Part shown: positions 1 through 11,076 of the stretch, piece after piece
Layout: each line of letters begins with the position of its first letter
How positions within the stretch are numbered: the stretch's first letter is position 1
Assembly: GCA_011109175.1 (NCBI GenBank)
Contig: RDEW01000002.1
Location: forward strand, 1,337,584-1,401,583
From: Dicyema japonicum
Lineage: Eukaryota; Dicyemida; Rhombozoa; Dicyemidae
DNA length: 64,000 nt
Reading direction: 5' to 3'
Made by a program: the position numbers and the translations under genes
Notes under the pieces: model-generated
Databases searched by the model: none
What the model saw: the letters and a program-made list of their open reading frames with translations, nothing else
What the model was told of the DNA's origin: nothing

Positions 1-112
1 ACACATTCATAAATTGCATTTCGGGGACGATTATGTGGAATCAGGAAGTACTGGAATCAAGATTATCTGCCAATCAAGTACTTTCTAAGTGGAAAAACAA
101 CATATTTCTACA
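1..112. other. AT-rich flank, nothing recognised
   Basis: Sequence outside the left inverted repeat of the Tigger-like element. Short open frames here show no family resemblance, and I see no feature. Confidence 0.5.
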
Positions 113-536
113 TACAGTAAACTCTCTGATATTTGCCAATTCTCAGATTTGTCATTTGTTAAGAAATATTTTAATTTTAGTTGATATTTGCCAATTCCGA
201 AATTTGCCAGAATTTTTTTAAGTTTCAAAAAATTACTGAAAATTAAAACAATAAAACTTTATTCGAGTATAATGCCTTTTTGTGATTCTAGTAGTGAGTA
301 TAAAAGATTCAATATCGAACAAAAGTGAAAATATTGCCTTATAAGGAGGCAACAATTTATTAACCTGCCAAATAATTGCCGATAAAGTTTCCTTTTTGTT
401 TAAAGTGAACATTTGCCGGAGAACAGTTAACGCTATGTTTAAGAGTCTTGAGTCAATTTTGGAACAATTCAAAACTAAAAATTTCTCAACGAAAATAGTA
501 AAAAGATAAAGTTTTCGCAATTTGATGAAAAGCTTG

Positions 537-1035
537 TTGAGAGGATGGATTCGATGGAAGCAAAAAGTATTCCTAATGTTTTAAAATTTTAAGGTGCATT
601 GTTGAACGATGCATTAATATCCAGTAAAGCAGAATTCTTCGCTAAGCAACTTTCTCTTGACTATTTAAAAAACTCAAGGATTTTTATCCAAATTTAAGAA
701 AAGGCATGGATTTCGGATGAGGAAATTACATGGACAAATGTGCACTGAGAAAAGTATCGATATTGAAGGGTTTCTCAAAGAATTTCAAGAAGTTTCAAAG
801 TCATATACCTGCGATCAGGTTTATAACCAAGCTTATTCCATCCAGAAGTATCTGCAAAACTCCGTTTGGAGGATACAAAAACTTCAAAGATAGAGTATCT
901 GTGATGTTATGCAAAAATATGTCTGGAAATCATAATTACAAACATGAAATAGGATCCAAGTTAAGCAAAATTGAAAAGGATCTTCTTGAGAACGTTGAAA
1001 ACGAAGGAGGATGTGGTCCTTATTACATCTATTAG
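537..1035 (+). pseudogene. Tigger/pogo transposase remnant
   Basis: Translations in shifting frames resemble parts of Tigger/CENP-B family proteins. One stretch near 598-680 (reading ALLNDALISSKAEFFAKQL) fits the second helix-turn-helix domain. Another near 888-925 (reading RVSVMLCKNMSGNH) fits the start of the DDE catalytic domain, where family members read RVTVMLCANMTG or similar. Stops and frame changes separate the two blocks. The catalytic triad is not recoverable because the coding region is cut by B1 soon after 1040. Identification rests on motif resemblance only. Confidence 0.6.
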
Positions 1036-1065
1036 AAGATTTAATGCAAATATTAGAAATATATA

Positions 1066-4010
1066 TAAGAAGTTGAGGTGGTGACGTCCCTCTATAGCAC
1101 ATATGTCTTTCTCACGTCTAATATCTAACTGCCCTTTTTCTGTGGGTACCCTGAATGTAAGAGGACTCAATCCAACATACAAGAAGCTTCAGCTGTCACG
1201 TAATTTGGATCACTATAAGGTATCAGTATGCTGCCTACAGAAACAAAAATAACTGACAACACATGCATGCGGGTGGGAAATTATCATTTGATTACCCTTC
1301 CAACGACGTGTCGTCACTATGGACTTGGATTTGCTATTCATCACACATTGTATAGTCGTATATCTCGGATGTGGGTCGTTACAGACAGGATTGCGGTACT
1401 GCAAATCCGGTGGGGAAGCAAACCAAACTCTACAGTGACAATCAGGGCATCTGCCAATCCAGAAGAACTAGACTAATTCTACTCCGCCCTCATAAGGGTT
1501 TACAACGCCCTCAGTTCTTCATATTTTTGCTTAATTGCCGGGGACTGGAATGCCAAAGCAGGAAAAGCCAGATCTGGAGAAACTTGTATCGGATCTCATG
1601 GAAGAAATCGGCGAAACACGCCCGGAATGGGATTAATCCACTTTTGCACTTCCTTGGATCTGTTTTTGTGCAATACGGCATTCCCTCACCCAGCGAGACA
1701 CAAGACGACGTGGACTGGAACTAGGAAGGATTTGCAAGGAAATTACATAAAAATATATAATCAAATTGACTACATACTATGCAGACGAGGTCACAAACAT
1801 CTCCTCGTAGACTCCAGGTCATATGGAGGATTAGAGACAAATAGTGATCATAAAATTGTGGTTACCGCATTGGACTATACAAAGTCCATAACCAAATGAA
1901 AACACCTTCCAATAAAAAGCAGGAGCAATATGATATCCAATTATTACAAGTCAACTCAACTAAATCTTGAACTTAATGATATCGACGAAACTAAACCTGT
2001 TCATATTATTTGGGACAAAGTCGATAAAAGGTACAGCATGTGATGTGTTGGGAAGTATTACAAAACACCGTAAATTTTACAATCATGATATTTGCGTCCT
2101 ATCAGAAAACCAGAAAGCCTTGAGATTGAAGATAGAAAACTCAAGGTCTCCAGAAAAGGCCAAGGAACTTCGGCAACAACGAAACCGAACATTAATCAAG
2201 CAAACTCAGAAATCCCTAACGGCTTAAGAAATAGAAAAACAAATTGAAGACATTGAAAAGTATAAAGATGGAGTGAAAATGTTCAAAACTATCCAATTAA
2301 TTAATAAGAAAAAAAATGAAAGCACCATAATAATCAATGACATTTTTGGCAGAATAATTATCGATGAAAAGGACAAAGCAGCTACTATATCTTCTTATTA
2401 CTATTATGTGCTCAACTGGGACAACGAAATAGGCTATAAATTTGGTGCACAAGTCAAGCATGGTTTGGAAATCCCAATAAACACACAAGAAACACTGGAT
2501 ACAATTAAAAAATTGAAAAATGACAGATCGGCAGGACCAGAGAATATCCCAGCCGAATTTATAAAGTATGCCCCAGTGAAGTTGGTAACAATCATTACCA
2601 ATATACTCAACAAAATATTTGAAGAAAACACTACGTTAGACATTGGCAAGGGATGGTTAATTCCACTGCAAAAACCGGGAAAACCCAAAGGGCCCCTTTC
2701 CAACCTAAGACCAATCATCCTACTAACTACGCTCCGAAAAATCTTTTCAATCATTACATTGGAAAGAATCAAAGACAAGGTGGAGTATTTTCTGTCGCCA
2801 GGACAAAGTGGTTTCCGGTCAGGCAGATTTACTGCCGATGTCATTTGGACACACAGATGGTCAAGTGCTCTATGCCAAAAATATAAAAAGTGCATAGATG
2901 TTCTCGGAGTAGACATGTCCAGAGCGTTTGACTCAGTTCATAGAGGCAAACTTCTTGAAGTACTCATAAGCTTCCTAACAACGGATGATATCAAAATTAT
3001 ACAAAAACTACTGCAGAATACGCAACTAGCAACCAAACTCGGAAAAACTACTTCAGAATTCTTTTATACTTCACGTGGAATTCCGCAAGGAGACTCTTTG
3101 TCACCAGTTCTATTCATAATCTACCTGGAGGCTGCACTGAGAGATTTCAGGCCTTTAATTGAGAACAACAAAATAATCGAGTTAATATTTTCAGACGATC
3201 TTGACTTTGTTTCTGAAGATGTTGAAATTCTTCATCACGTTCTCAAGAACTTACCAAATGCCTTTTCTAAATGGTTCTTAGTTGTCAACCAGGACAAAAC
3301 TGAATATACAAAACTTGTACGAGTTGTACGCACTTACGATGAATCATGGAGAAGGCATAAAAAAGTTGGTTCACTACTTGGAGACTCAGAAAATGTTACC
3401 CACAGAAAAATCCTATCCACTGCTGCATATAAAAAATTCTTAACTATCTGGCGTTTTAAGAAGAGCATAACTTCGAATACAAAGCTAAAATTGTATAAAA
3501 CATTCGTGGTTCCAGTCCTGACATACAACTGTGGGACATGGGGGATTACGAAACGGGAAATGGACAATCTGGATCAATTTCATAGAAATCAACTAAGAAA
3601 CATCTTGAGAATACATTTCCCGAAAAAGATATCAAATTCAGAACTGTACAAAAGATGTGGCTTAAGGCCATTATCAGAGGAGATTCTCAAGGCTAGGTGG
3701 AGACTTTTTGGTCACATCTTACAAATGGATATGTTGACTCCACCAAACATTGCAATGGAGAACTATTTCGCAAAACTGAAGGGATCATTCCGTGGCAGGC
3801 CTAGAGTGACGTTGCCTTCAGTACTAAATGATAACCTAATCCGAATAAACAAAACTCTACGAAATGGTGAAGATCTTGACTCACTACGAGCAATGGCCCG
3901 GAACAGGGGAACATGGAAGAGGATGTGTGGAGGATACTGGACGTGGCACAAGGGGAACTTAATTAATCTAATTAATTTTTGATTTCCCGGAAGTGCTTAA
4001 AAAATAAAGA
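1066..4010 (+). mobile_element. Non-LTR retrotransposon B1 (APE endonuclease + RT)
   Basis: The 5' leader (about 1071-1115, GAGGTGGTGACGTCCCTCTA) is shared with copies B2 (about 17983) and B3 (about 61894), which marks a family 5' end. The endonuclease part (about 1140-1890) is frame-broken. It still shows an N-terminal 'TLNVRGLN' type start and a C-terminal 'DSRSYGG..TNSDHKIV' block (around 1810-1860), where 'SDH' is the conserved APE motif. A long intact RT frame follows. The copy is inserted in Tigger element T1. Its 3' end lies shortly after the RT stop and I did not find a clear target duplication. Confidence 0.8.
2279..3982 (+). CDS. Reverse transcriptase ORF of element B1
   Basis: Intact frame of 567 codons from the first ATG. 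An upstream GTG at 2273 is in frame but unlikely in a eukaryote. RT motifs in order: 'GFRSGRFTADV' in the fingers; palm motif A 'VDMSRAFDSVH' with the first catalytic Asp; motif B 'GIPQGDSLSPVLF'; motif C 'FSDDLDF' with the Asp pair, where Ser replaces the usual Ala. The C-terminal part has the 'ARWRLFGHILQMD' and 'FRGRPRVTLPSVL' blocks shared with B2 and B3. It encodes the polymerase that would perform target-primed reverse transcription. The frame is long and clean although its endonuclease partner upstream is broken. Confidence 0.85.
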   Translation: MFKTIQLINKKKNESTIIINDIFGRIIIDEKDKAATISSYYYYVLNWDNEIGYKFGAQVKHGLEIPINTQETLDTIKKLKNDRSAGPENIPAEFIKYAPVKLVTIITNILNKIFEENTTLDIGKGWLIPLQKPGKPKGPLSNLRPIILLTTLRKIFSIITLERIKDKVEYFLSPGQSGFRSGRFTADVIWTHRWSSALCQKYKKCIDVLGVDMSRAFDSVHRGKLLEVLISFLTTDDIKIIQKLLQNTQLATKLGKTTSEFFYTSRGIPQGDSLSPVLFIIYLEAALRDFRPLIENNKIIELIFSDDLDFVSEDVEILHHVLKNLPNAFSKWFLVVNQDKTEYTKLVRVVRTYDESWRRHKKVGSLLGDSENVTHRKILSTAAYKKFLTIWRFKKSITSNTKLKLYKTFVVPVLTYNCGTWGITKREMDNLDQFHRNQLRNILRIHFPKKISNSELYKRCGLRPLSEEILKARWRLFGHILQMDMLTPPNIAMENYFAKLKGSFRGRPRVTLPSVLNDNLIRINKTLRNGEDLDSLRAMARNRGTWKRMCGGYWTWHKGNLINLINF

Positions 4011-4231
4011 AGCAAATGGAAATTGAATTTTATTTCGGTAAAATTTAATACTTCACTTTTTTTTAAATAAATTTTTTTTGTAATAATATCAAATGTAGTT
4101 ATTTTCATAGATGAGAAGTTACCCAATAACTATTTTAAAATTATTAATTAAATTCTGAAATTTGCCGATTTCCAAATTTGCCGCAAAAACTGCTGGAACC
4201 AAAATTGGCAAATTTGGGAGAGTTTACTGTA

Positions 4232-4490
4232 TGTATCCGAGATAACTATCTGAAAAACTGTTCTCCGACATCATTGAGATAAGTTTTTCTTTATTGGAAA
4301 AATTACTATCTAAAGACCGAAATTTTAAACCCGAAAACATTTTGAATTACATTATTCTGTATTTTAATAAAGACTTTGATAGTTTTTTATATTAAAAAAT
4401 ATTTTTTTGTAGATAAATATCATAAAGTCAAAAAAAGTCAAAATTTTGGAATTTTAAAGTCAGTAAAGTCAAATTTTTAGGTCAAAATTT
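4232..4490. other. AT-rich spacer
   Basis: No coding signal. It contains several short irregular repeats of GTCAAA between about 4426 and 4505 and otherwise nothing recognisable. Confidence 0.5.
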
Positions 4491-5690
4491 CCGATTTATA
4501 GTCAAAATAAAAATTCGCTTTAGTTATCAGCGTACGCAGGAATGCTCTGCATACAAGCTTTGAGGCCGACCGACAAAAAAACAGGCCGACAGCAATGGGG
4601 CGTATTACCTTTCCACTCTTGTCGAATGCGATTAACTTGGCGGAAAACATTACGTGTCGAATTGTTTCTGGTAGTGTACCTGAGAGCATTCAGTTCATTA
4701 GTTTGGTGATGGCCAACACGAGCCGGACCCCAGAGTTGCCCTTGTTATGAGCAATGAGGTCTTTGAGGTGACCCGGGCGGAGCCCATCTAGTCCTCCATT
4801 GTTGCTCGGGACGAAAGAGAGAATCCCATCTTTTACGTCCTCTTCAGAGACAAATAGATTGGGTAATTGTCTGGGGCAAGGAGGAATCCGGTGGTCGTTA
4901 GGGGGACTTGGGTGTCGCTCAACAAGTGATGCGTAGGACTGTTCAGACGGCTCAATTATACGGTGTTGATCTGCAAGGATCCTCACGGCAGGACGGATTC
5001 CACATTCCTAAAGTTTTCGACGGATCGCACTTCTTAATTTCTGAGTGTCCGAGATAGTTGATGTTGGCTTCTCATGGTTTTGGGATTTGTAGGTTAGTTT
5101 TTCGGAGTCTGCCAGTAGGTTTCTTGAGAAGAATGTGTGGACATTCTCCTTTACTAATGACGTAAGTGATTTCTCTTCTTTCCCCCTCCTATGGGGTATG
5201 CATAGTGTGAATGGAGCGAAGCAAAATAATCGTACCCAATCCTCAGAGTCGTTCGAAGAAACTTTTCTTTCAATACACTCACATAGGCAGTCCGCGACAG
5301 ATATACGGACAGCTTTGGGGATCCTGATCAGGAGTCTTCATGTGTGTGTCAGGTTTAAGATCAAATCAAGTATTTCCTGAAGGTATAGTGGAACATGTTC
5401 AGAAGGGTAGCGTAGGGAAAAGTTTGTCGTATTATCTGGTAGGAGACATGACCGACAGTGCCAATCGGAAATGACAGCTAGGGCTCTTTTAGTCATTCTG
5501 GAACAGGACATGTGTTAGCCACATGAACAGGCCTTGCAATTGATCATCCACTTTCTTTTGTTCATTATGTTGCATTTTTGCAGATCTCATCTTCTTTTGC
5601 AGTTTTCTGCATGTTCTTTTCTGATTTTCCTTTTTTTCTCTTTTTTTCTTAGCACCACAACTAGTAGCGTGCAAACCAAATTCCCTCAAT
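4490..5690 (-). mobile_element. Retrotransposon A1, 5' portion of family A
   Basis: The minus-strand frame at 4986-4690 reads through 'VERHPSPP', 'DVKDGILSF' and 'GGLDGLRPGHLKDLI', the same blocks as in the longest family member A3. Downstream (4689-4500) 'RHVMFSAKLIAFDKSGKVIRPIAVG' is the RT finger region. Upstream, degenerate frames up to about 5690 include a 'WHCRSC' cysteine motif and a basic stretch. The copy stops before RT motifs A-C, so it lacks the catalytic core and the C-terminal endonuclease-like domain. It abuts the 3' tail of element C1. Confidence 0.75.
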
Positions 5691-6950
5691 TTTATTTTAT
5701 TTATTTAACACCCAAGACCACGGTAAAACCAAAACTAGCTATCACGTGATCCCGATGCGCTCCGCCAAAATCCTCATTCTATCCCGGTGCTCCTCCCTCG
5801 TACCCACACAAGCTCGTACAGGGCGGCTGACTGTATTTGCATGGCCACCTTCCCGCATGCCGGAGTTTTGTTTAATGAGGGCCTCCAGAGTAGTCGGTCC
5901 GGTTCTGTGTCTCCCACAAGACCACCGCTCCGTCATTCTGAAAGCTTTCTTTTGAACGTCCTCAATTTCTTAGTGTTCGTCAGTTATAATGAAGGTCCCC
6001 ACGAAGCACACGCGTACGAGAAACATGGTTCGATGTATTGCTTGTAATTGTTCATCAAGACTGGGTTGGTACCTGTCTTCCATATTCCAGATAAACATTT
6101 CAATACATTGATTTTCTTCTCGCACTTCAGAACAATGTTTGCCACGTGTAGTGACAAGCATAAGTGCGTATCCAGTGTCACGCCCAGTATCTTCTGACAT
6201 GCTGAAAGGGATTTCAACGTTGTCCAATTTTAAGGTGACAGTCTTCTTCCCCAACCTTTTGTCCGACGTAAACATAGACGTGACAGACTTTCTGGAATTT
6301 ATCGTGACTCGGTTCTTCATTACCCAGGCGTTGAGTCGGTCAAGGTTAATTTGTAATTTTTCTGTAGCATTTTGGATATCCCGATCACGCGGGGCCAAAA
6401 CAATGTCGTCTGCATATGTGAGTAGAACATCGTTATTGGATTCCGGTGTCGGGAGGTCTGTCAGGTATAAATTGAATAAGGCGAGGGATAAAGGAGATCC
6501 TTGGGGGACACCGTTTGGGAGAAAACGTGAGACTGATTTCAGTCCTCCGAGGCATACACGTCACCCTTAAGAAATTTGTTATCCAAAGTTTAAGCTTCCC
6601 CAGGATCTCGGACTGGAAAATTTTTTTTGATAATATTTTTTTCGAAATAGAATCAAAGGCCTTGTTAATATCAATGGAACATAAGACTGTTTTCGAATGC
6701 CTTGGTTTGTTTGAAAAACCATCTTTAATGAAGTTGGTTAATCTCTGTAGGTACGTTGATGTAGAACAATCGCTCTTGAATCCGTGTTGAAAATCTTTTT
6801 CTGGTAAGAAAGCCTTGATTCTCCAAGCACAAGCCTCTCCAGGATTTTCGATGGACATTGGTCTAAATCATGCCGGATTTCCTTAGGTTTTCCAGGTTTC
6901 AGTATAGGTCGGATGTTGGCTTGCTTCCATATAAGTTAAATAAAAGAAGA
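5690..6950 (-). mobile_element. Jockey-like non-LTR retrotransposon C1, 5'-truncated
   Basis: Minus-strand RT fragments in more than one frame: 'CSIDINKAFDSISKK' (motif A, in the 6858-6433 frame), then 'VLLTYADDIVLAPRDRDIQ' (motif C) and the 'LDRLNAWVMKNRVTINSRKS' thumb region (6398-5970). The 3' untranslated end shares GGATCACGTGAT and TGGTCTTGGGT with C2 at 9440-9485, and a TAAA-rich tail lies at about 5690-5710. The copy starts about 6950, upstream of the fingers, and is head-to-head with C2. Frameshifts make it inactive. Confidence 0.8.
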
Positions 6951-8539
6951 GACAGAGGGGAGATTTGCGGATCCCATTGGGGAGTAGTCTTGATTTTGAA
7001 GTGGTGCACTTTACGAGAAATGCACTTTACGGCTCTCCAGCTAAACATAAATGGAATTAAAGGAAAAATCAGGGAACTCCGGTCAATCCTGGCTTGTCAA
7101 AAGATTAACGTTGCGATGATTCAAAAGACCAAACTATCTTATAATGACCCTACCCCAACATTCCAGGATCAAAACTATCAGGAAGGACCGTAGAGCAAAA
7201 AGAGGTGGAGGTCTGCTTACTCTATTCAAAAAGAACTTGAAATGCAGAGACATCTCATCGGAAGTGAGGAAACTTGTTGGGGATGATGATGTAACAGAAA
7301 TAATTGGAATCTCGCTCGGGACAACGGAAGGAAGACTATGCCTAGTGAATATCTACGTTCCGCCTCCTGATTCCTATCCGAAGAGCTATGTTATGCCAAA
7401 CCTATCAAGACTGTCTTCCTTCGATGAGAACATGATCTGCGGGGATTTGAATGCGAATATGACTGCCAACTCAACTAGCTGACATGAGAGGGAAACTATT
7501 ATTATCGCAAACGGATTCCCTAACGATATTGAATGATCCATCGAGAAATACAAGGACACCACTGAGAAAGACAGATAAACCTACCTCACCGGACGTAACA
7601 CTCTGCTCATCGTCGCTTTATTAAAAATTGATTGATCAGACATCTACGAAACAAGTAGCGACCATAATCCAATTTATGGTCAAAATCAAAAGTGAGGCAA
7701 ACGTGAGGAGAATTCCTTGCAGCTAAAATTACAAAAGTGCTAACTGGAAATTGTATCGCGAAATCTCAGAAGATAAAATGAAGAATTGTTAGTTGGATAG
7801 CTTCAGTTCTCTGGAGAATGCCATCTTACCCGATAACCTCGATAACCTCGGATATGAAAGTCAGGATCAGAACATTGAATAATGAAATAAAGGCCACAGA
7901 GCTCAAGGCCCAGAGGTTGAAAATTTTCACACATGGAGCACATGAAGTCTGATACACTACCATCACACAGGGACTAAAGAGACTATCAGAACCACTCTTC
8001 TTTTCGGAGAGAGTTGAGGGATAAAATACATTTCGCAAAAACGACACAATCGACGGACCGGACAACATTCCTATTATTTTATTAAAAAATCTTGGAGACG
8101 GGGGGAGTCACTTTTCTAACGTCGGTTTTCAACTATTTGATTAACCAGAATGTGATATCATTATTATGGAAACAGGCACTAATGCAGTCAATACTAAAAC
8201 CAGAAAGACGAGAGATGACCCAGCAACTTTTAGACCGGTGTCACTATTATGTTCCATGTCAAAAATCCTGGAGAGGCTTTTGCTCGAGAGAATAAAATAA
8301 TATTTACCAGAGAGGCTTTGTCAACATGGATTCAAAAATGAGAGATCCACGTCTACATATTTGCAAACATTGACCGATTTCATTCGAGTCGGATTCACAA
8401 CCAAGTCGAGACACTTTAAAACAGTGCTATGCTCGATTGACATACATAAAGCTTTTCACTCTCGAGGAAATTCTGTCGAAAAAAATATTTTAATCTGAGA
8501 TCTCAGGGAAGCTAAAGCTTTGGATCACTAATTTCCTAA

Positions 8540-9190
8540 GTGGATGAAGGGGACGTTTGCCTCGGAGGTCTGAAATCAATCTCACGGCTCCTCCTCAACG
8601 GAGTCCCTCAAAGATCTCCTTTATCCCATGCTCTGTTTAACCTCTTTCTGGCTGATCTCCCGACTCTTGAATCTGATAATGATGTTCTACGTTCCTATGT
8701 GGATGATATTGTGTTGGCTTCGCGAGATCAGGACATCCAGAAGGCTACAGAAAGAATACAAATTAACCTGGACAGGCTTAATGCCTGGATAATGGAAAAC
8801 CGGTTCGTGGTGAATGCAGAGAAGTCGTCCATGTCACTATTTACCTCTGACAAAAAATTGGGAAGGAAGACAGTCACCTTGAAATTAAACAAGGTCGGCA
8901 TCCTTTTCAACAGATGTCAAAGGATCTTGGGTGTGACAATTGATATGCATCTCTGTTTGACACCACACGTAGATAACATTCTATTGAAATGCAAGAAACT
9001 GAACGTATTGAAAAGTTTATCGGGAATATGGAAGAGTGGTACTGACCCAGTCTTAATGAACGTGTACAAACAGCACATCGAGCCATGTTTCTCATATGCA
9101 TGCGCCTCGTGGAAACCGTCCATATCTTGGACAAATATGAGGAAAATTGGGAAAATGCAAAATAGGGCTTACAGAGTAACGGAGCGTTAA
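8540..9190 (+). pseudogene. RT core and thumb of element C2
   Basis: The 216-codon open frame holds RT motif B 'NGVPQRSPLSHALFNLF' (family form PQGSPLSPALF), motif C 'RSYVDDIVLASRDQDIQ' with the catalytic YVDD, and the thumb 'INLDRLNAWIMENRFVVNAEKS'. It continues with 'RILGVTIDMHLCLTPHVD' and 'IEPCFSYACASWKPS', the C-terminal blocks of jockey-type polymerases. Motif A lies upstream in another frame (about 8438: 'SIDIHKAF'). The first ATG is internal to the RT domain, so this is a fragment of a longer dead polymerase. Confidence 0.8.
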
Positions 9191-9204
9191 AGTTGTGAAG
9201 ATCA

Positions 9205-9366
9205 CCGAACCGGACCTACGCTTCTGGATGCCCTTATGAGACTAGACTCCAGATCACGGGAAAGTGGCCCTGAAAATTCAGGCAGCCGAACCGGACCTAC
9301 GCCTCTGGATGCCCTTATGATACTAGACTCCAGATCACAAGAAAGTTGCCTGAAAATTCAGGCAGC
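9205..9366. repeat. 81-bp tandem duplication in the C2 3' UTR
   Basis: Two adjacent copies beginning CCGAACCGGACCTACG at 9205 and 9286 with a few differences. It lies between the RT stop and the element's 3' end. Confidence 0.85.
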
Positions 9367-9499
9367 CGTCCTGTACGTTCATGCGCGGGCACGAAGGAAG
9401 AACACCGTGCAAAGATTAGGTCTCTGTTAGAATGCATCAGGATCACGTGATGATTAGTTTGGTCTTACCATGGTCTTGGGTTAAATAAAAAAGTCTTAT

Positions 9500-9790
9500 T
9501 ATGCAGTACATCTCTGGCTACCATGGCAACACGTAAAAAACAGGCTGCCCGTAGGTTTCAAGCCACCCATGTGACAGCGTTTTCTTAGCTTTAAGGATCC
9601 GCAGGATTCCATCTTTTCTGAGACAAATACTGGAATTTCTTTCCAAATCAGCCATGAATTTGTACAACATACATGCACTTTTATGAGAAATTTAAACAAG
9701 TCCTCCTCCAAGTTTAGCACGATTATATCTAATCTTTCCTTGTTAGCAAGCTTTAAATGTACTTTATACTCTGTTAAAACAATATTTCAG
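9500..9790 (+). pseudogene. RT fragment E2
   Basis: It begins with ATGGCAACACGTAAAAAACA, a block that recurs at 23523 (minus strand, inside an RT frame) and in both copies around 24131 and 24332. Read with frame changes, the rest resembles the segment after RT motif B, including 'MRNLNKSSSKFSTIISN', which fits the 'LxLSxxKS' thumb region. Heavily degraded; no catalytic residues are seen. Confidence 0.4.
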
Positions 9791-9984
9791 CATAAATAGA
9801 CTCAAATTCCTTCGTTTCAATGTCAATTAAGTCAATATAGTAATTATAATTTTCTTAACTACCCTACGGAAATCATTATCTCGGTCTTAGCAGAATGAGA
9901 GATAAAGTTGAAGAGTTTTCTCTCCTAGTCACTGTGGCTACTGAAATGAAAGATCTACAACGGATGTCAGACGGATTTTGCACT

Positions 9985-10230
9985 TATAAATTATAAAAAA
10001 AACGACATATATCCTCTGTTTAGAAATGTCCTGCGCTTTTGATATCATGAACAGAGATAGACTTATGATCGTCCTTGCAGATATTTTGGACAAGGACCAA
10101 GTAAAGATGATGGCGGTAGTTTCCTATCTGTAAAAAATTGAAATTTTTCCGTTTATTGATACAAGCAGGATCGTGGTGATTCTCCAAGATGTTCTTAACC
10201 ACCAAAATAATTTCCACCTATTTAAGATTT
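9985..10230 (+). pseudogene. RT motif-A fragment
   Basis: The plus frame near 10028-10110 reads 'MSCAFDIMNRDRLMIVLADILDKDQVKMM'-like text, the form of RT palm motif A plus following helix in several animal LINE polymerases (AFDxxNRDKLM). Stops follow. It may be the relic of a different element family from A or C. Assignment rests on this one block. Confidence 0.45.
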
Positions 10231-10289
10231 TGTGATATAAAGTCATTGCCACATTTATAATAAAGTTAGTCGACTTGCATCCAAAAACA

Positions 10290-10640
10290 ATTGATAGGAC
10301 GGAAAGCGACCGGATGGAGTAATAATCTTTCCGTTCAATGAGGAAAACTGTTGTTTGGAAAAAAAACATGTGTCGACTCTATTCCCCACTAACATCATAG
10401 GGAGCGCAATAAAGGCACATTCCGCCGCAGGTAAAGAAAAATATACAGGGCTCCTAGACCGATATACCTTTCGGGCGATTGCTGTCGAGACAACCGGAGC
10501 GATAAGCAGCAATTCACTGGTCTTCATTAAGAAACTCGGACGTATTGCCTCGCCCAAAAACCATGATGACAGCGAAACGTGATGGCTCATCTCCATAGCG
10601 GTCCTGAAGGGACACGTCGCATCAATAAATTCGACGGGAA
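10290..10640 (+). mobile_element. Family A retrotransposon A2, C-terminal fragment
   Basis: One frame (about 10303-10582) reads 'GKRPDGVIIFPF', then 'AIKAHSAAGKEKYTGLLDRY' and 'AIAVETTGAISSN'. These match in order the last 130 residues of family A proteins (compare A3 and A5): the PD-(D/E)XK-like 'RPDG' core followed by the C-terminal helical region. The expected 'LIWDA' strand is replaced by 'CCLEKK'. It is 5'-truncated, ends shortly after the stop and is inactive. Confidence 0.75.
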
Positions 10641-11076
10641 TTAGATATTTACTTTCTAAAATAATATCTTTATATTCTTTTAATTAGCATAAAATATTGA
10701 CAGAAATTATTAATTGATTTAATGGATTATTTACATTGACATAATTTCTAATAATTAGGAATATTGCAGTTATTTGTCCAAATGATGACAAGGAGTGGAT
10801 AGTTGTATGCAAGATTAGGTAGACCACAGGAGACTATATAAGAGCCAATGAAAAGTTTTTTCATATAGTGGCCTAATTTTTGAATAGGGAGGCAATTAAA
10901 ATTAATTTTTTATGTGAAGGTTACTGGAAGGTATACTTGACAAATCAAATCCGATTATAAATGGTCAAGCAGAAGAATCGACCCTCTAAATAGTTTGGAT
11001 ACCTTTGACATGAAAAGATTTATATAATTAAAAATAAGTAATAAAAATTAAAATAATAAATTATAAACGTGAAGAA
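10640..11076. other. AT-rich spacer upstream of the carrier gene
   Basis: No coding signal. It must contain the carrier gene promoter, but I see no distinctive element. Confidence 0.5.

Larger units (their letters stand above)
113..4231 (+). mobile_element. Tigger/pogo-like DNA transposon T1, split by retrotransposon B1
   Basis: The ends are inverted repeats: CAGTAAACTCTC starts at 115 and its reverse complement ends at 4229. About 24 of the first 27 bases match across the two ends. TA flanks both ends (113-114 and 4230-4231), the target duplication expected of the Tc1/mariner-pogo superfamily. The interior holds CENP-B/Tigger-like transposase debris (about 537-1035). The RT-coding element B1 occupies roughly 1066-4010, so under 1.2 kb of the original transposon remains. 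No intact transposase survives, so this copy cannot move by itself. Confidence 0.75.
6965..9495 (+). mobile_element. Jockey-like non-LTR retrotransposon C2 (near full length, decayed)
   Basis: The APE-type endonuclease starts near 7020 with 'ALQLNINGIKGKIRELRS', then 'INVAMIQKTKL' and 'LCLVNIYVPPPDSY' and 'ICGDLNANM'. The middle (7490-8530) is frame-broken but still shows finger-region matches such as 'GPDNIPIILLKNL'. The RT core is the open frame at 8540-9190. The 3' untranslated region contains an 81-bp tandem duplication (9205-9366) and ends in a short A-rich tail near 9490. It is the best view of the family C layout here: endonuclease, RT, short 3' UTR. Confidence 0.85.

Noticed and set aside
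6139-6570. Plus-strand 143-codon ORF
   Set aside because: It is the complement of the C1 reverse-transcriptase motif B/C region.
9521-9570. Histone H3-like N-terminus (reading MATRKKQAARR) followed by an 'ALRIRR' segment
   Set aside because: The same ATGGNAACACG-AAAAAACAGG block occurs at 23523 on the minus strand in a reverse-transcriptase reading frame and again around 24131 and 24332, so it is retroelement debris. No globular H3 domain follows.
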